In this document: piece by piece, positions 20,085 to 27,726 of the stretch
Position numbering within the stretch: position 1 is the stretch's first letter
How the letters are laid out: every line of letters begins with the position of its first letter
From: Neisseria sp.
GTDB lineage: Bacteria; Pseudomonadota; Gammaproteobacteria; Burkholderiales; Neisseriaceae
DNA: 39,741 bases
NCBI GenBank assembly: GCA_030531795.1
Contig: JAUNMN010000007.1
Span: 10,842 to 50,582, forward strand
Reading direction: 5' to 3'
The notes under the pieces: generated by a model
Told to the model about the DNA's origin: nothing
Databases searched by the model: none
What the model saw: the letters and a program-made list of their open reading frames with translations, nothing else
Position numbers and translations under genes: made by a program

Positions 20085-21140
20085 TCAATCGATGTAAACC
20101 ATTTTTGCGCGTTTGAGATGGGTCAGCACTTCATAAGCAATCGTGCCTGCACGCGCGGCAACTTCGTTCACGCTCACCGTGTCGCCCCACAATTCCACTT
20201 CCGAGCCGATGCCTTGATGGTCGTTCAATTCCACCGTCAGCATGTCCATGGACACGCGTCCGATGATGCGGCTGCGCGTGCCATCAATCGCGACAGGCGT
20301 GTCAGTTAAAGCGCGACGCGGATAGCCGTCTGCATAACCGCCCGCCACCAAACCCACGCGCGTAGAACGTTTGGTGTAAAATGTTGCACCATAGCCTATC
20401 GGTTCTTGCGGTTGCAACACGCGTTCGGCAAACACCTTGCTCACCAAACGCATCACAGGTTGCAAACGTGGGTCGTTTGCCAAAAACGGGTCTACGCCAA
20501 ACAATGCCAAACCCGTGCGCCCCCATTCGCGTCGCGCAGTCGGATACGCCAACACGCCTGCGGAATTGCACAAACTCGCTTCGCCCTCCAAACCTTCAGT
20601 TGCCAAATCAAAGATTTCAATTTGTCGTTCGGTTGTGGCGCGTTCTTCTTCGTCAGCACAGGCAAAATGCGTCATTTTCACGATATTTTCTACTTTGCCA
20701 CTTTGTTGCAAAGCGGTGTAAGCCGCCGCAAAATTATGCGGAAAAATGCCAACTCGGTGCATACCGCTGTCCATTTTCAGCCAAACTGTAGCTTTTTGTT
20801 GCCAATCGTGTTGCAACAAGGCTTCCAGTTGCCACTGATTGCCAACCACGGGCGACAAACAATATTCGTCCACCAAAGCATATTCGCTCGCTTCAAACAC
20901 GCCCTCAAGCAACACAATTGGATTGGCTATGCCGTGTTCACGCAAAGCAATCGCTTCTTCTATGCTTGCCACGCCAAAACCGTCTGCCAAGTCCGCCAAA
21001 GCATGCGCACAACGCAAAGCGCCGTGTCCATAAGCATCGGCTTTGACCACCGCCAACAGCTTGCCACCTTGAATTTCACGCAAAGTTTGATAGTTTTGAC
21101 GCAAACGGTCTAATCTGATTTCAGCACGCAATGGACGCAT
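20085..21140 (-). CDS. alr: Alanine racemase
   Basis: A PLP enzyme interconverting L- and D-alanine. The 351-residue protein has the PLP lysine in VVKADAYGHG (Lys33) and the second catalytic tyrosine in IGYGATFYT. The start at 21140 (MRPLRAEIRLDRLRQNY) has AAAGGAAA; the longer frame starts in a DUS and is rejected. It lies after dadA and before ddpX on the same strand. Next to dadA and lrp it could serve as the catabolic racemase (DadX role) as well as the biosynthetic one; sequence alone cannot separate these. Confidence 0.94.
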   Translation of the reverse strand: MRPLRAEIRLDRLRQNYQTLREIQGGKLLAVVKADAYGHGALRCAHALADLADGFGVASIEEAIALREHGIANPIVLLEGVFEASEYALVDEYCLSPVVGNQWQLEALLQHDWQQKATVWLKMDSGMHRVGIFPHNFAAAYTALQQSGKVENIVKMTHFACADEEERATTERQIEIFDLATEGLEGEASLCNSAGVLAYPTARREWGRTGLALFGVDPFLANDPRLQPVMRLVSKVFAERVLQPQEPIGYGATFYTKRSTRVGLVAGGYADGYPRRALTDTPVAIDGTRSRIIGRVSMDMLTVELNDHQGIGSEVELWGDTVSVNEVAARAGTIAYEVLTHLKRAKMVYID

Positions 21141-21178
21141 GATTTTTCCTTTTGATTTCGCGAATGACGGCAAACCCA

Positions 21179-21213
21179 TGCCGTCTGCAATGATACAAAA
21201 TGCAGACGGCATC
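21179..21213. terminator. DUS-pair hairpin between dadA and alr
   Basis: An ATGCCGTCTGCA arm (from about 21179) and its inverted copy (to about 21213) enclose about 11 bases. It lies 70-100 bases past the dadA stop and 40 bases before the alr start, so it could damp read-through from dadA to alr. No T-tract follows on the minus strand. Confidence 0.5.
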
Positions 21214-21282
21214 AAGATTTTAGCCTAAATGGTTAGCCAAAAATAAAGATGAAATTCTATTCAAATCGGCTACAAACTTCAA

Positions 21283-22536
21283 TCACAGATAACGATTCAA
21301 ACCCAAATCATCGGCTTGAATTTCGGGCGTGTTACCACTCACCAAATCCGCCGCCAACTTGCCCGAACCCGCGCCCATCGTCCAACCTAAAGTGCCGTGT
21401 CCTGTGTTGAGCGTTAAATTTTCCCAACCACACGCGCCAATCAGCGGTACGCTGTCGGGTGTCATCGGACGCAAACCGCTCCAAAAACGCGCGTTTTTCA
21501 TGTCGCCGCTGTTCGGAAACAAATCATTGACCACCAACTCTAAAGTTTGGCGACGCGCTGGACTTAAATGAATTTCGTAGCCCGACAATTCCGCCGTACC
21601 GCCCACGCGAATGCGTTCGCCCAAACGCGTCAATGCCACTTTATACGTCTCATCCAACACCGTAGACTGCGGTGCGGCGGCGGCATCGGTAATCGGAATC
21701 GTCAGTGAATAGCCTTTCACAGGGTAAACAGGCAATTTCAAACCCAATTGTTCCAAGGCTGGGCGACTGAAACTGCCCAAAGCGCACACAAAATGGTCGG
21801 CTTCAAAACGTTTGCCGCCTGCACGTACTGCCGTAATCCGTTTGCCTTCAAATTCCAAACGTTCAATCGCGTGATTGAAATAAAATTTCACGCCATTTTC
21901 TTGGCACAAAGCCGCCAATTTTTGGGTGAACAAATGACAATCGCCCGTTTCGTCGTTCGGCAAATGCAAAGCCCCAGCCAATTTGCCTGCAGTTTTCGCC
22001 AAAGCGGGTTCAAATTGCACGCACTCGCTGGCACTCAATTCCTGAAACGGCACGCCATATTCCGCCAACACCGCCATATCGCTTTTTGCCGCCTGCACTT
22101 CTTTTTCGGTGCGAAAAATCTGCAAAGTGCCTTTTTGTTGACCGTCAAACTCAATGCCCGTTTCGTTCACCAAATCGCGAAACATCGCACGGCTGTATTC
22201 CGAAATCCGCACCATGCGTTCTTTGTTTTTCTTGTAACGCGCGTTGGTGCAGTTGTGCAACATTTGGCGCATCCACTCAAACTGAAAACAGCTGCCATCG
22301 GGGCGCATAATCAAAGGCGAATGCGGACGCAACAACCATTTCGCTGCCTTCAAAGGAATGCTTGGCGCTGCCCAAGGCGTGGTGTAGCCATAAGACAATT
22401 GCCCCGCATTCGCAAAACTGGTTTCCTCCGCTGCCCCTGAAGCACGGTCAATCACCACCACTTCATGCCCAGCTTGCTGCAAAAACCACGCGGTGTTCAC
22501 GCCAATCACGCCCGCGCCCAAAACCACGACTTTCAT
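21283..22536 (-). CDS. dadA: D-amino acid dehydrogenase, small subunit
   Basis: DadA is a membrane-associated FAD enzyme that oxidises D-amino acids, mainly D-Ala to pyruvate and ammonia, passing electrons to the respiratory chain. The 417-residue protein begins with the Rossmann FAD motif [17 protein letters not shown] (G7, G9, G12) and contains [18 protein letters not shown] and, near the C-terminus, [14 protein letters not shown] and [18 protein letters not shown], all characteristic. The start at 22536 has AAGGAGAA. It is divergent from lrp across 149 AT-rich bases, the classical place for Lrp control of dad genes. Confidence 0.95.
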   Translation of the reverse strand: MKVVVLGAGVIGVNTAWFLQQAGHEVVVIDRASGAAEETSFANAGQLSYGYTTPWAAPSIPLKAAKWLLRPHSPLIMRPDGSCFQFEWMRQMLHNCTNARYKKNKERMVRISEYSRAMFRDLVNETGIEFDGQQKGTLQIFRTEKEVQAAKSDMAVLAEYGVPFQELSASECVQFEPALAKTAGKLAGALHLPNDETGDCHLFTQKLAALCQENGVKFYFNHAIERLEFEGKRITAVRAGGKRFEADHFVCALGSFSRPALEQLGLKLPVYPVKGYSLTIPITDAAAAPQSTVLDETYKVALTRLGERIRVGGTAELSGYEIHLSPARRQTLELVVNDLFPNSGDMKNARFWSGLRPMTPDSVPLIGACGWENLTLNTGHGTLGWTMGAGSGKLAADLVSGNTPEIQADDLGLNRYL

Positions 22537-22593
22537 CTTTTTCTCCTTGATGTTGTGTTTCAATTGTGTGTCAAAATTGTTTGTTTAGTGAAG

Positions 22594-22653
22594 TTCATAA
22601 GTTTATTTCAAAATGAATAGTTTTATTTCCTTATTTTTCGGTTAAAATAAACC
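22594..22653. promoter_or_regulatory. AT-rich dadA-lrp control region with inverted repeats
   Basis: The 149-base divergent gap is strongly AT-rich. Two inverted repeats stand out: TTCAT and ATGAA (22594-22598 and 22613-22617) and GGTT and AACC (22640-22653). Such loose palindromes fit Lrp-type operators in size, and Lrp proteins often control their own gene and dadA. Promoter hexamers cannot be assigned with confidence. Confidence 0.35.
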
Positions 22654-22685
22654 ATAAAACCTATTTTTTAACAAAAATACAGTGA

Positions 22686-23156
22686 ATGACCATGAAAGAA
22701 TTAGACAAAACCGACCGCAAAATTCTTGCCCAACTCCAAGAAAATGCACGTATTCCAATGACCGAATTAGCAGAAAAAGTGGGACTGTCCACCACGCCCG
22801 TAACCGAACGCGTTCGCCGTTTGGAACGCGAAGGCATCATCACAGGCTACCACGCCCACTTAAATCCACACGCTTTAGGGCAAAGTCTGCTGGTTTTTGT
22901 AGAAATAAAACTACAATCCAAATCAGGCAACATCTTTGAAGAATTTCGTCGCGAAGTGTTGAAAGTGCCGCAAATTTTAGAATGCCATTTGGTTTCAGGC
23001 GAATACGACTACCTAATCAAAGTCCGCCTGCCCAATATGTCGGCGTACCGCAATATGCTCGGCAATATTTTGCTGCAACTGCCTGCCGCCAGCGAAAGCC
23101 GCAGCTATGTGGTGATGGAAGAAGTGAAAGAAGACAGCTTGCTGAAATTAGATTGA
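22686..23156 (+). CDS. lrp: Lrp/AsnC family transcriptional regulator
   Basis: A 156-residue feast/famine regulator. The N-terminal winged helix-turn-helix (LDKTDRKILAQLQENARIPMTELAEKVGLSTTPVTERVRRLEREGII, residues about 5-52) is followed by the ligand-binding RAM domain (VFVEIKLQSK ... CHLVSGEYDYLIKVRLPNM). It closely resembles enterobacterial Lrp, including the ligand-pocket GEYDYL. A second ATG at 22692 is an equally possible start; neither has a clear Shine-Dalgarno sequence. It is divergent from dadA, and two small RNAs on the opposite strand converge on it. In Neisseria meningitidis, as I recall, the sibling sRNAs also lie beside an lrp gene. Confidence 0.93.
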   Translation: MTMKELDKTDRKILAQLQENARIPMTELAEKVGLSTTPVTERVRRLEREGIITGYHAHLNPHALGQSLLVFVEIKLQSKSGNIFEEFRREVLKVPQILECHLVSGEYDYLIKVRLPNMSAYRNMLGNILLQLPAASESRSYVVMEEVKEDSLLKLD

Positions 23157-23249
23157 ACCAACTCATCGCCAGCCAAACCCAAATCGCAGCTTGAAAATTG
23201 AAAAATTGAATGGCTTTGTGAAATTTATTCGCTTTAAAAAGCAAAACCT

Positions 23250-23329
23250 TGCCGTCTGCATTGCCGTTTCCAACGATGAAACCCGTTTTTCATTTCACAT
23301 TCATCGTTGCCCAACATCGCAGACGGCAT
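23250..23329. terminator. Nested hairpin downstream of lrp
   Basis: An outer DUS pair (23250-23260 and 23319-23329) encloses a perfect inner 10-bp inverted repeat, CAACGATGAA at 23271-23280 with TTCATCGTTG at 23300-23309. It lies 94 bases after the lrp stop and about 110 bases beyond the end of the nearer small RNA, so it could stop transcription from either side. Confidence 0.55.
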
Positions 23330-23438
23330 CGTCTATTCAGCCAAACGAAAAAACAAAACAACAATTTTCGATTTCAAACACAATTCATTCAATAAACAAC
23401 AAAAAATCGCAGAAAACGAAAATCTGTAAGCAAAAGAC

Positions 23439-23530
23439 AAAAAAATGCACACATTTTTTCAAATGTGTGCCAAGTCTACAAAGGAGAAATAGAGGAGAAA
23501 CTGTCAAGCAGCCAGCTCAGCTACTCAACG
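23439..23530 (-). ncRNA. Sibling small RNA 1 (NmsR/RcoF-like), promoter-distal copy
   Basis: A minus-strand sRNA of about 91 nt. Promoter: -35 TTGACG (23560-23565), 17-base spacer, -10 CATAAT (23537-23542), start near 23530. Stem-loop 1 pairs 23520-23529 with 23503-23512 (10 bp with three G-U) around a seven-base loop. Then comes a single-stranded CU-rich stretch with two anti-SD motifs (TTTCTCCTCTATTTCTCC). The terminator is GCACACATTT/AAATGTGTGC (23447-23470) with a GAAA loop and a run of seven T. The 3' 70 bases (23435-23504) are identical to the second copy at 23773-23842. Architecture, tandem pairing and the lrp neighbour match the meningococcal and gonococcal sibling sRNAs that repress metabolic mRNAs by covering ribosome binding sites. 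Homology was not tested by alignment. Confidence 0.85.
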
Positions 23531-23536
23531 GACGCA

Positions 23537-23565
23537 ATTATGCGCCAAAGCATTTTACACGTCAA
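23537..23565 (-). promoter_or_regulatory. Sigma70 promoter of sibling sRNA 1
   Basis: TTGACG and CATAAT with a 17-base spacer on the minus strand. The segment between the -10 box and the start (TGCGTCC) is GC-rich, a feature often linked to stringent control. Confidence 0.8.
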
Positions 23566-23776
23566 GACAATATCTTAAACTTTGCAATTCTTAAGCCGAT
23601 ATTTGCACATCTCAACGGTTTAGAAAAAATGTTTAAAAGAAAACTTCATTTTGTATTCAAAACAACAAAAAATTTTCGTTTATATTCAAATTTCATCTAT
23701 CGAATTCTCAACCGCCGATTTTCAGCAAAATATTCAGCCAAACCGCGCAAAACAAATCCAAACAAAATCTGCAGAC

Positions 23777-23864
23777 AAAAAAATGCACACATTTTTTCAA
23801 ATGTGTGCCAAGTCTACAAAGGAGAAATAGAGGAGAAACTGTTCAATTGCCTAACAACTGAACG
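23777..23864 (-). ncRNA. Sibling small RNA 2 (NmsR/RcoF-like), promoter-proximal copy
   Basis: A minus-strand sRNA of about 87 nt, 338 bases from its twin. Promoter: TTGACG (23894-23899), 17-base spacer, TATAGT (23871-23876), start near 23863. Stem-loop 1 pairs GTTCAGTTG (23855-23863) with CAATTGAAC (23841-23849), nine bp with one G-U, loop TTAGG. The anti-SD stretch and terminator (hairpin 23785-23808, seven T at 23777-23783) are identical to copy 1. The stem-loop 1 sequences differ between twins yet both fold, so the hairpin itself is conserved. An open frame of 239 codons runs across both sRNAs on the other strand but is low-complexity and not a gene. Confidence 0.85.
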
Positions 23865-23870
23865 AAGCGA

Positions 23871-23899
23871 ACTATACGCCTTCGTTTTTGCAACGTCAA
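23871..23899 (-). promoter_or_regulatory. Sigma70 promoter of sibling sRNA 2
   Basis: TTGACG, 17 bases, TATAGT: near-consensus on the minus strand. The discriminator TCGCTTC is GC-rich, as in the twin. Confidence 0.82.
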
Positions 23900-24027
23900 G
23901 CGTATTTTGAAATAATCCAACAAATTTACACTCAAAACCGCTTTTTTAACGAAAATTTATTACCTTTATTGTTTTGTTTTATCAAAAATGGCTTTGTGTT
24001 ATTCATTTCAAACGCTCTTCAAAGCAT

Positions 24028-24059
24028 ATGCCGTCTGCAATTTCAAACTGCAGACGGCA
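24028..24059. terminator. DUS-pair hairpin downstream of the DUF3482 GTPase gene
   Basis: DUS at 24028-24039 and inverted copy at 24049-24059 with a nine-base loop, 32 bases past the stop on the minus strand and upstream of the sRNA promoters, which it may insulate. Confidence 0.6.
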
Positions 24060-24090
24060 CGCATGACACTTTGATTTTAAAGTATATTTT

Positions 24091-25428
24091 TTATCCACTT
24101 TTCAATGTTCGGCTCAATTGTTCCGCATATTCCGCTCTAGCTTCTTGCGCACTTGGTTCAGAATAGCCGTTCAAAGCCGACCATTTTTCACGACTACGCG
24201 CTTTGTTGAGTGCAGACGGCAACTCGCCATTTTGCCAAGGTGCGTGCTGATTTTGCACCACCACCGCTTGTTGTGCCGCGTGTCCACGCGCTTGTAATGC
24301 CTGCAACACTTCCAAAGCACGCGCGGCAAGCAAAGTGAGCGTGGCTGCGTCTAAAAACAAGGTTTGTTTGCCCTGCAATTTGTCGCTGATGCTTTGCACA
24401 TTCGGCAACACGCCGCCGATGACGCTGCCGATTGCCGTTCCCAAACCCAAAGTGCCGCCCAAGCTGATGATGTCTATGCCCATGCCGAGCAACGCACCTG
24501 TCGCCGCGCCTTTGCCCGTGCGTATGCCGTAGTTTTGCAATAAATCCAAATCAAATGGATCTTGACGCAAGGTTTTGAGTTCCAAATCCGCCAAAGTCAA
24601 GCTGGGCTGATAAAAGCGATACAATTGAAACAGCTGATGATGCAGCTGACGTTCCAGTTGTCGCACGGTGTTTTGCATTTGATTGAATGTGGCACTATTA
24701 TCTTCATCTTCGTCAATTTCTTGCTTGTACGCGGCAATATTGAGCAGAAAATGGCTGATTTGCAAACGTGCTTGCTCGTCAAGTTGCGCCCACTCTTTGC
24801 GTCGCGTGTGCATCAAATTATCCAACACTTCGCGTTGCGTCCCCATCGCCGCCAAGTTGTCCCACAAACGCATTTCTCCTTCAAAATCAAAGGCAACCGT
24901 ATCAAAACTGCTGTAAACATGCAGGCTGCGTCTTGCCAACATTTCCACCCACTCGCTCAAATCTTGTTCGGCAATGAAATTAAACACAGGCATCACAGGC
25001 TTGGCACACCACGACAACACACTCAATTCGTCTTTGTATTTCGCCAACACAGGTTCGCGCGCGTCAATCACATACAAAGCCACTTCGCTTTGCAACAGTT
25101 GGCGCAACACTTTAGCTTCTTGATTGAAATCGCCCGCCGACGCTTCGCTCGCCAAAAACGCTTCGATGCGTTCGATGCCGTCTGCACGTGGCGAGGTGTG
25201 CTGTTCCAGCCAGTCCAACACGCCGCCAGCGTCTTCCAAACCTGGCGTGTCAAACAAATACACAAAGGTTTGCTCGCCATCGACTATGCTGGCACGTTCC
25301 ACATGCCGCGTGGTCGCTGCTGCATTTTTCACTTCTCCAAACTCACCATCGCGCAATAAAGTGCGCAGCAGCGAAGTCTTGCCTGTGTTGGTATGCCCCA
25401 CCACTGCTAAATTCAAAGGTTTACTCAT
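24091..25428 (-). CDS. GTPase with DUF3482 C-terminal domain
   Basis: A 445-residue protein: an N-terminal Era/YjeQ-like GTPase domain followed by a DUF3482 region. G1 is GHTNTGKTS (residues 11-19), G3 is DTPG in YLFDTPGLEDAG; the G4 position reads NFIAEQD instead of NKxD, so base specificity is uncertain. The C-terminal half has a glycine-rich hydrophobic segment (GAATGALLGMGIDIISLGGTLGLGTAIGSVIGGVLP) that can insert in or lie on a membrane. It is 41 bases behind the DUF2868 gene on the same strand. The two families are typically encoded side by side. The cellular role is unknown. Confidence 0.85.
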   Translation of the reverse strand: MSKPLNLAVVGHTNTGKTSLLRTLLRDGEFGEVKNAAATTRHVERASIVDGEQTFVYLFDTPGLEDAGGVLDWLEQHTSPRADGIERIEAFLASEASAGDFNQEAKVLRQLLQSEVALYVIDAREPVLAKYKDELSVLSWCAKPVMPVFNFIAEQDLSEWVEMLARRSLHVYSSFDTVAFDFEGEMRLWDNLAAMGTQREVLDNLMHTRRKEWAQLDEQARLQISHFLLNIAAYKQEIDEDEDNSATFNQMQNTVRQLERQLHHQLFQLYRFYQPSLTLADLELKTLRQDPFDLDLLQNYGIRTGKGAATGALLGMGIDIISLGGTLGLGTAIGSVIGGVLPNVQSISDKLQGKQTLFLDAATLTLLAARALEVLQALQARGHAAQQAVVVQNQHAPWQNGELPSALNKARSREKWSALNGYSEPSAQEARAEYAEQLSRTLKSG

Positions 25429-25469
25429 CTTAATGCTTGTTTTCTCATTATTTTTTGGAAATATTCACA

Positions 25470-26798
25470 TCAAACACGTTGATTTTGCGCATAGCGTGCG
25501 GGCAATAAAAACGACACGCCCCACTCGTTCAAAGCATTTTGCCACTGCTCAACCGCGTGTTCGCTGCCGCCTGCAGCGTCTTGTTCCGCCAATAATTGCA
25601 CCATCACGCCCGCCGACGCTTCTTGCAAACGCACAATTTGTCGCAACGCGCCGCGGTCTGGCACGGCATGCACCGACACCCCCAACAAAAGCTGTGCTTT
25701 TGTGCTTACCAGCTTATCAACATAGGCTTGCAACTGAATCCTATCCGCCAACACGCCATCATCGCGCCAATTTTGCCCCAACACACCTGCAAACCAACGC
25801 GCATCGTGCCACGTTCGCTCCAATAAAACCGCCCATTTTTCAGCCGCCTCATCTAATTCAAACAACTGATTTGTAATTATTTTTTTCTCTTGCTGCGTAT
25901 CCGCGTCCACCACCACTTTTTGCCACGCTTGCTGCAATTTTTGGTAATACGGCAAAGAAAAATCCAACGCGATTTGCGCTTTTTTCGCCCGATAAGCACA
26001 AAACAAAAATGCCAATAAACGCGGCAGAATACCGTATAAAATCAGGCTAGCAAGCAATAAACTGCTCCATTCTCGTGCATAAACAATATGATGTTGCACA
26101 CGGCTAGCGGTAATTTGTTCCGCACTTGGCACAGCAAAACCCAGCAAATCAGGCAGCCAAGCCAAACCTTGCACCACCGCAAGCAACACGCCATCAGGCA
26201 AAATCGTGCTTTCCCAGTTAAACGTATATTGACGCACCGAAAGCAAGAGCAAACACGCCAACAGCATGCCTGTTAAACTGGCAAGCCAAAAGCGATGACT
26301 GGATTTACCAACAAACCATTTTATTGCGTCTTTTTGCCATTCTTGGCGATAAACTTGCAGCAATAAACGTTCTTTTGTTTGACGCGGACGCAACCAAAGC
26401 GCTGGCGACAACAAACTGCTTGGCGTTTTTTTGCTGCTCAATAACAGCAGCCAAAGCACAAAAGTCAGGCTGTTCACGCCCAAAACCGAAAGCAACAGCA
26501 AAAAGAAATTCTGCCCAGCTTGTTGCAACAGCAAAGCGGTGCTGGCAAAACCCAGCACCAGCCACAGCAAGGTCAGCCCTAATAAAGCCAGTTTTGCCCA
26601 TTGCTGATGACGGCTCAAAACATCGCGCAATTCTTGTTTTGCATCCATCATTGTGGCACGTTTGAGCAATTTTTCGTCAAACTCTAGCTTTTCCTGCTGC
26701 AGAGCTTGCGTAATCGGCACGGGGTCTGCAGCAAACACCTGCCCTGCTTCTTCCAGCAAACGCACCCATTCAATTAAACGTTTATCTTGTTGATTCAT
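25470..26798 (-). CDS. DUF2868 family membrane protein, partner of the DUF3482 GTPase
   Basis: A 442-residue inner-membrane protein of DUF2868. It has about five membrane helices (roughly residues 70-92, 98-122, 175-196, 210-235 and 255-280), then a soluble C-terminal domain of about 150 residues rich in Gln and Leu. The start at 26798 (MNQQDKRLIEWVRLLEEAG) is chosen because the frame upstream starts inside a DUS palindrome; the ribosome binding site is weak. The DUS palindrome ends ten bases before the start codon. Gene order with the DUF3482 GTPase suggests a membrane-tethered GTPase complex. No function is established to my knowledge. Confidence 0.83.
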   Translation of the reverse strand: MNQQDKRLIEWVRLLEEAGQVFAADPVPITQALQQEKLEFDEKLLKRATMMDAKQELRDVLSRHQQWAKLALLGLTLLWLVLGFASTALLLQQAGQNFFLLLLSVLGVNSLTFVLWLLLLSSKKTPSSLLSPALWLRPRQTKERLLLQVYRQEWQKDAIKWFVGKSSHRFWLASLTGMLLACLLLLSVRQYTFNWESTILPDGVLLAVVQGLAWLPDLLGFAVPSAEQITASRVQHHIVYAREWSSLLLASLILYGILPRLLAFLFCAYRAKKAQIALDFSLPYYQKLQQAWQKVVVDADTQQEKKIITNQLFELDEAAEKWAVLLERTWHDARWFAGVLGQNWRDDGVLADRIQLQAYVDKLVSTKAQLLLGVSVHAVPDRGALRQIVRLQEASAGVMVQLLAEQDAAGGSEHAVEQWQNALNEWGVSFLLPARYAQNQRV

Positions 26799-26807
26799 GT
26801 TTTTATC

Positions 26808-26827
26808 ATGCCGTCTGCAGACGGCAT
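26808..26827. repeat. Two DUS fused into a perfect 20-bp palindrome
   Basis: Two inverted DUS copies overlap by four bases (the central TGCA), giving a gap-free palindrome. It lies ten bases before the DUF2868 start codon and 69 bases past the HAD gene stop. Confidence 0.85.
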
Positions 26828-26895
26828 CAGTCATTCTTTTTTAAAATTTTTAACTAATAAAACAATAAGTTAATTATTTCATCATCTCTTCAAGC

Positions 26896-27708
26896 TCACG
26901 CTTCAATCACACCCAAATCGCATAAAGCCTGCCAAATGCCGTCGTTTTCAATGCTTGGGCAAACGTAATCGGCAATCGCCTGTAAATCTGGGTGCGCATT
27001 GCCCATCGCCACGCCAAAACCCACGGCTTGCAGCATTTCCAAGTCGTTCAAACCATCGCCAAACGCCATCGCATCGCTCATTTGCAAACCTAATTTGTCC
27101 AAAGCGGCGGCAATACCGCGTGCTTTTGAACCGTTCGCATCCAACCAGTCCACGCCCTCTTTGTGCCAACGCACGCTTTTGATGTTGCTCGGTAAATTCG
27201 CTTCAATTTCAGCAGCTTGTTCTTGGCGATAAAATGCCAGCATTTGATAAATCGGCGCATTTTCTTGCTCGGAAGCAGGCGGAATGTAGGCGATATTCAA
27301 ATCACGCATCGCGTTGAGCAAACCTTCGCTTTCATGCGAAACGCGTATGCCATCGTGCGACACGCCTGCGTAAGCCACATCAAACTTCTTCAAATATTCT
27401 ATAATTTCAAAAACTTGCTGCTCAGGCATGGCAAAGGAAACCAGCTCTTGATTTTGATAACGCACATATTGTCCGTTAATCGCCACCAACATTTCCATGC
27501 CGACTTCTGCCATCAATTCGCACACTGCAGACGGCAAAACGGCTGGCGTGCGCCCTGTTGCAATCGCGGTGATGATGCCTTTGTCGCGCAATTTTTGCAA
27601 AGCCAAACGGGTGCTTGACGCAATTTGCTGCGTTTTGTGATTGAGTAAAGTGTCGTCTATATCAAAAAAGACGATTTTCGGAAGACGAGATAAGGTTTGG
27701 CGATTCAT
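26896..27708 (-). CDS. Cof-type HAD-IIB family phosphatase
   Basis: A 270-residue cytoplasmic HAD hydrolase. Motif I is FFDIDDTLL (residues about 14-22) with the nucleophile and acid Asp; motif II is ATGR; the lysine and GDGLNDLEML (motif III/IV) come late. A type C2 cap lies between motifs II and III, placing it in the Cof/YbiV group of sugar-phosphate or FMN phosphatases. Substrate cannot be predicted. It stands between the DUF2868 and HerA-type genes, all on the minus strand, but with DUS hairpins on either side. Confidence 0.9.
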   Translation of the reverse strand: MNRQTLSRLPKIVFFDIDDTLLNHKTQQIASSTRLALQKLRDKGIITAIATGRTPAVLPSAVCELMAEVGMEMLVAINGQYVRYQNQELVSFAMPEQQVFEIIEYLKKFDVAYAGVSHDGIRVSHESEGLLNAMRDLNIAYIPPASEQENAPIYQMLAFYRQEQAAEIEANLPSNIKSVRWHKEGVDWLDANGSKARGIAAALDKLGLQMSDAMAFGDGLNDLEMLQAVGFGVAMGNAHPDLQAIADYVCPSIENDGIWQALCDLGVIEA

Positions 27709-27726
27709 GTTTTCTCAAATTAAACC

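Noticed and set aside
19312-20088. ddpX as part of a vancomycin resistance cassette
   Set aside because: No vanH, D-Ala-D-Lac ligase or vanRS genes are adjacent; the neighbours are alr and dadA, and vancomycin does not normally cross the Gram-negative outer membrane.
23435-23842. Two-copy 70-bp direct repeat as a CRISPR or insertion sequence trace
   Set aside because: Only two copies, a 338-base period, no target-site duplication and no cas or transposase gene; promoter and terminator signals explain it as twin sRNAs.
23191-23910. A 239-codon open frame on the plus strand across the sRNA region
   Set aside because: It is Lys/Asn/Phe-rich, spans the DUS hairpin, both sRNA terminators and both sRNA promoters, and contains the 70-bp repeat twice in the same frame. 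It has no recognisable domain and no ribosome binding site.
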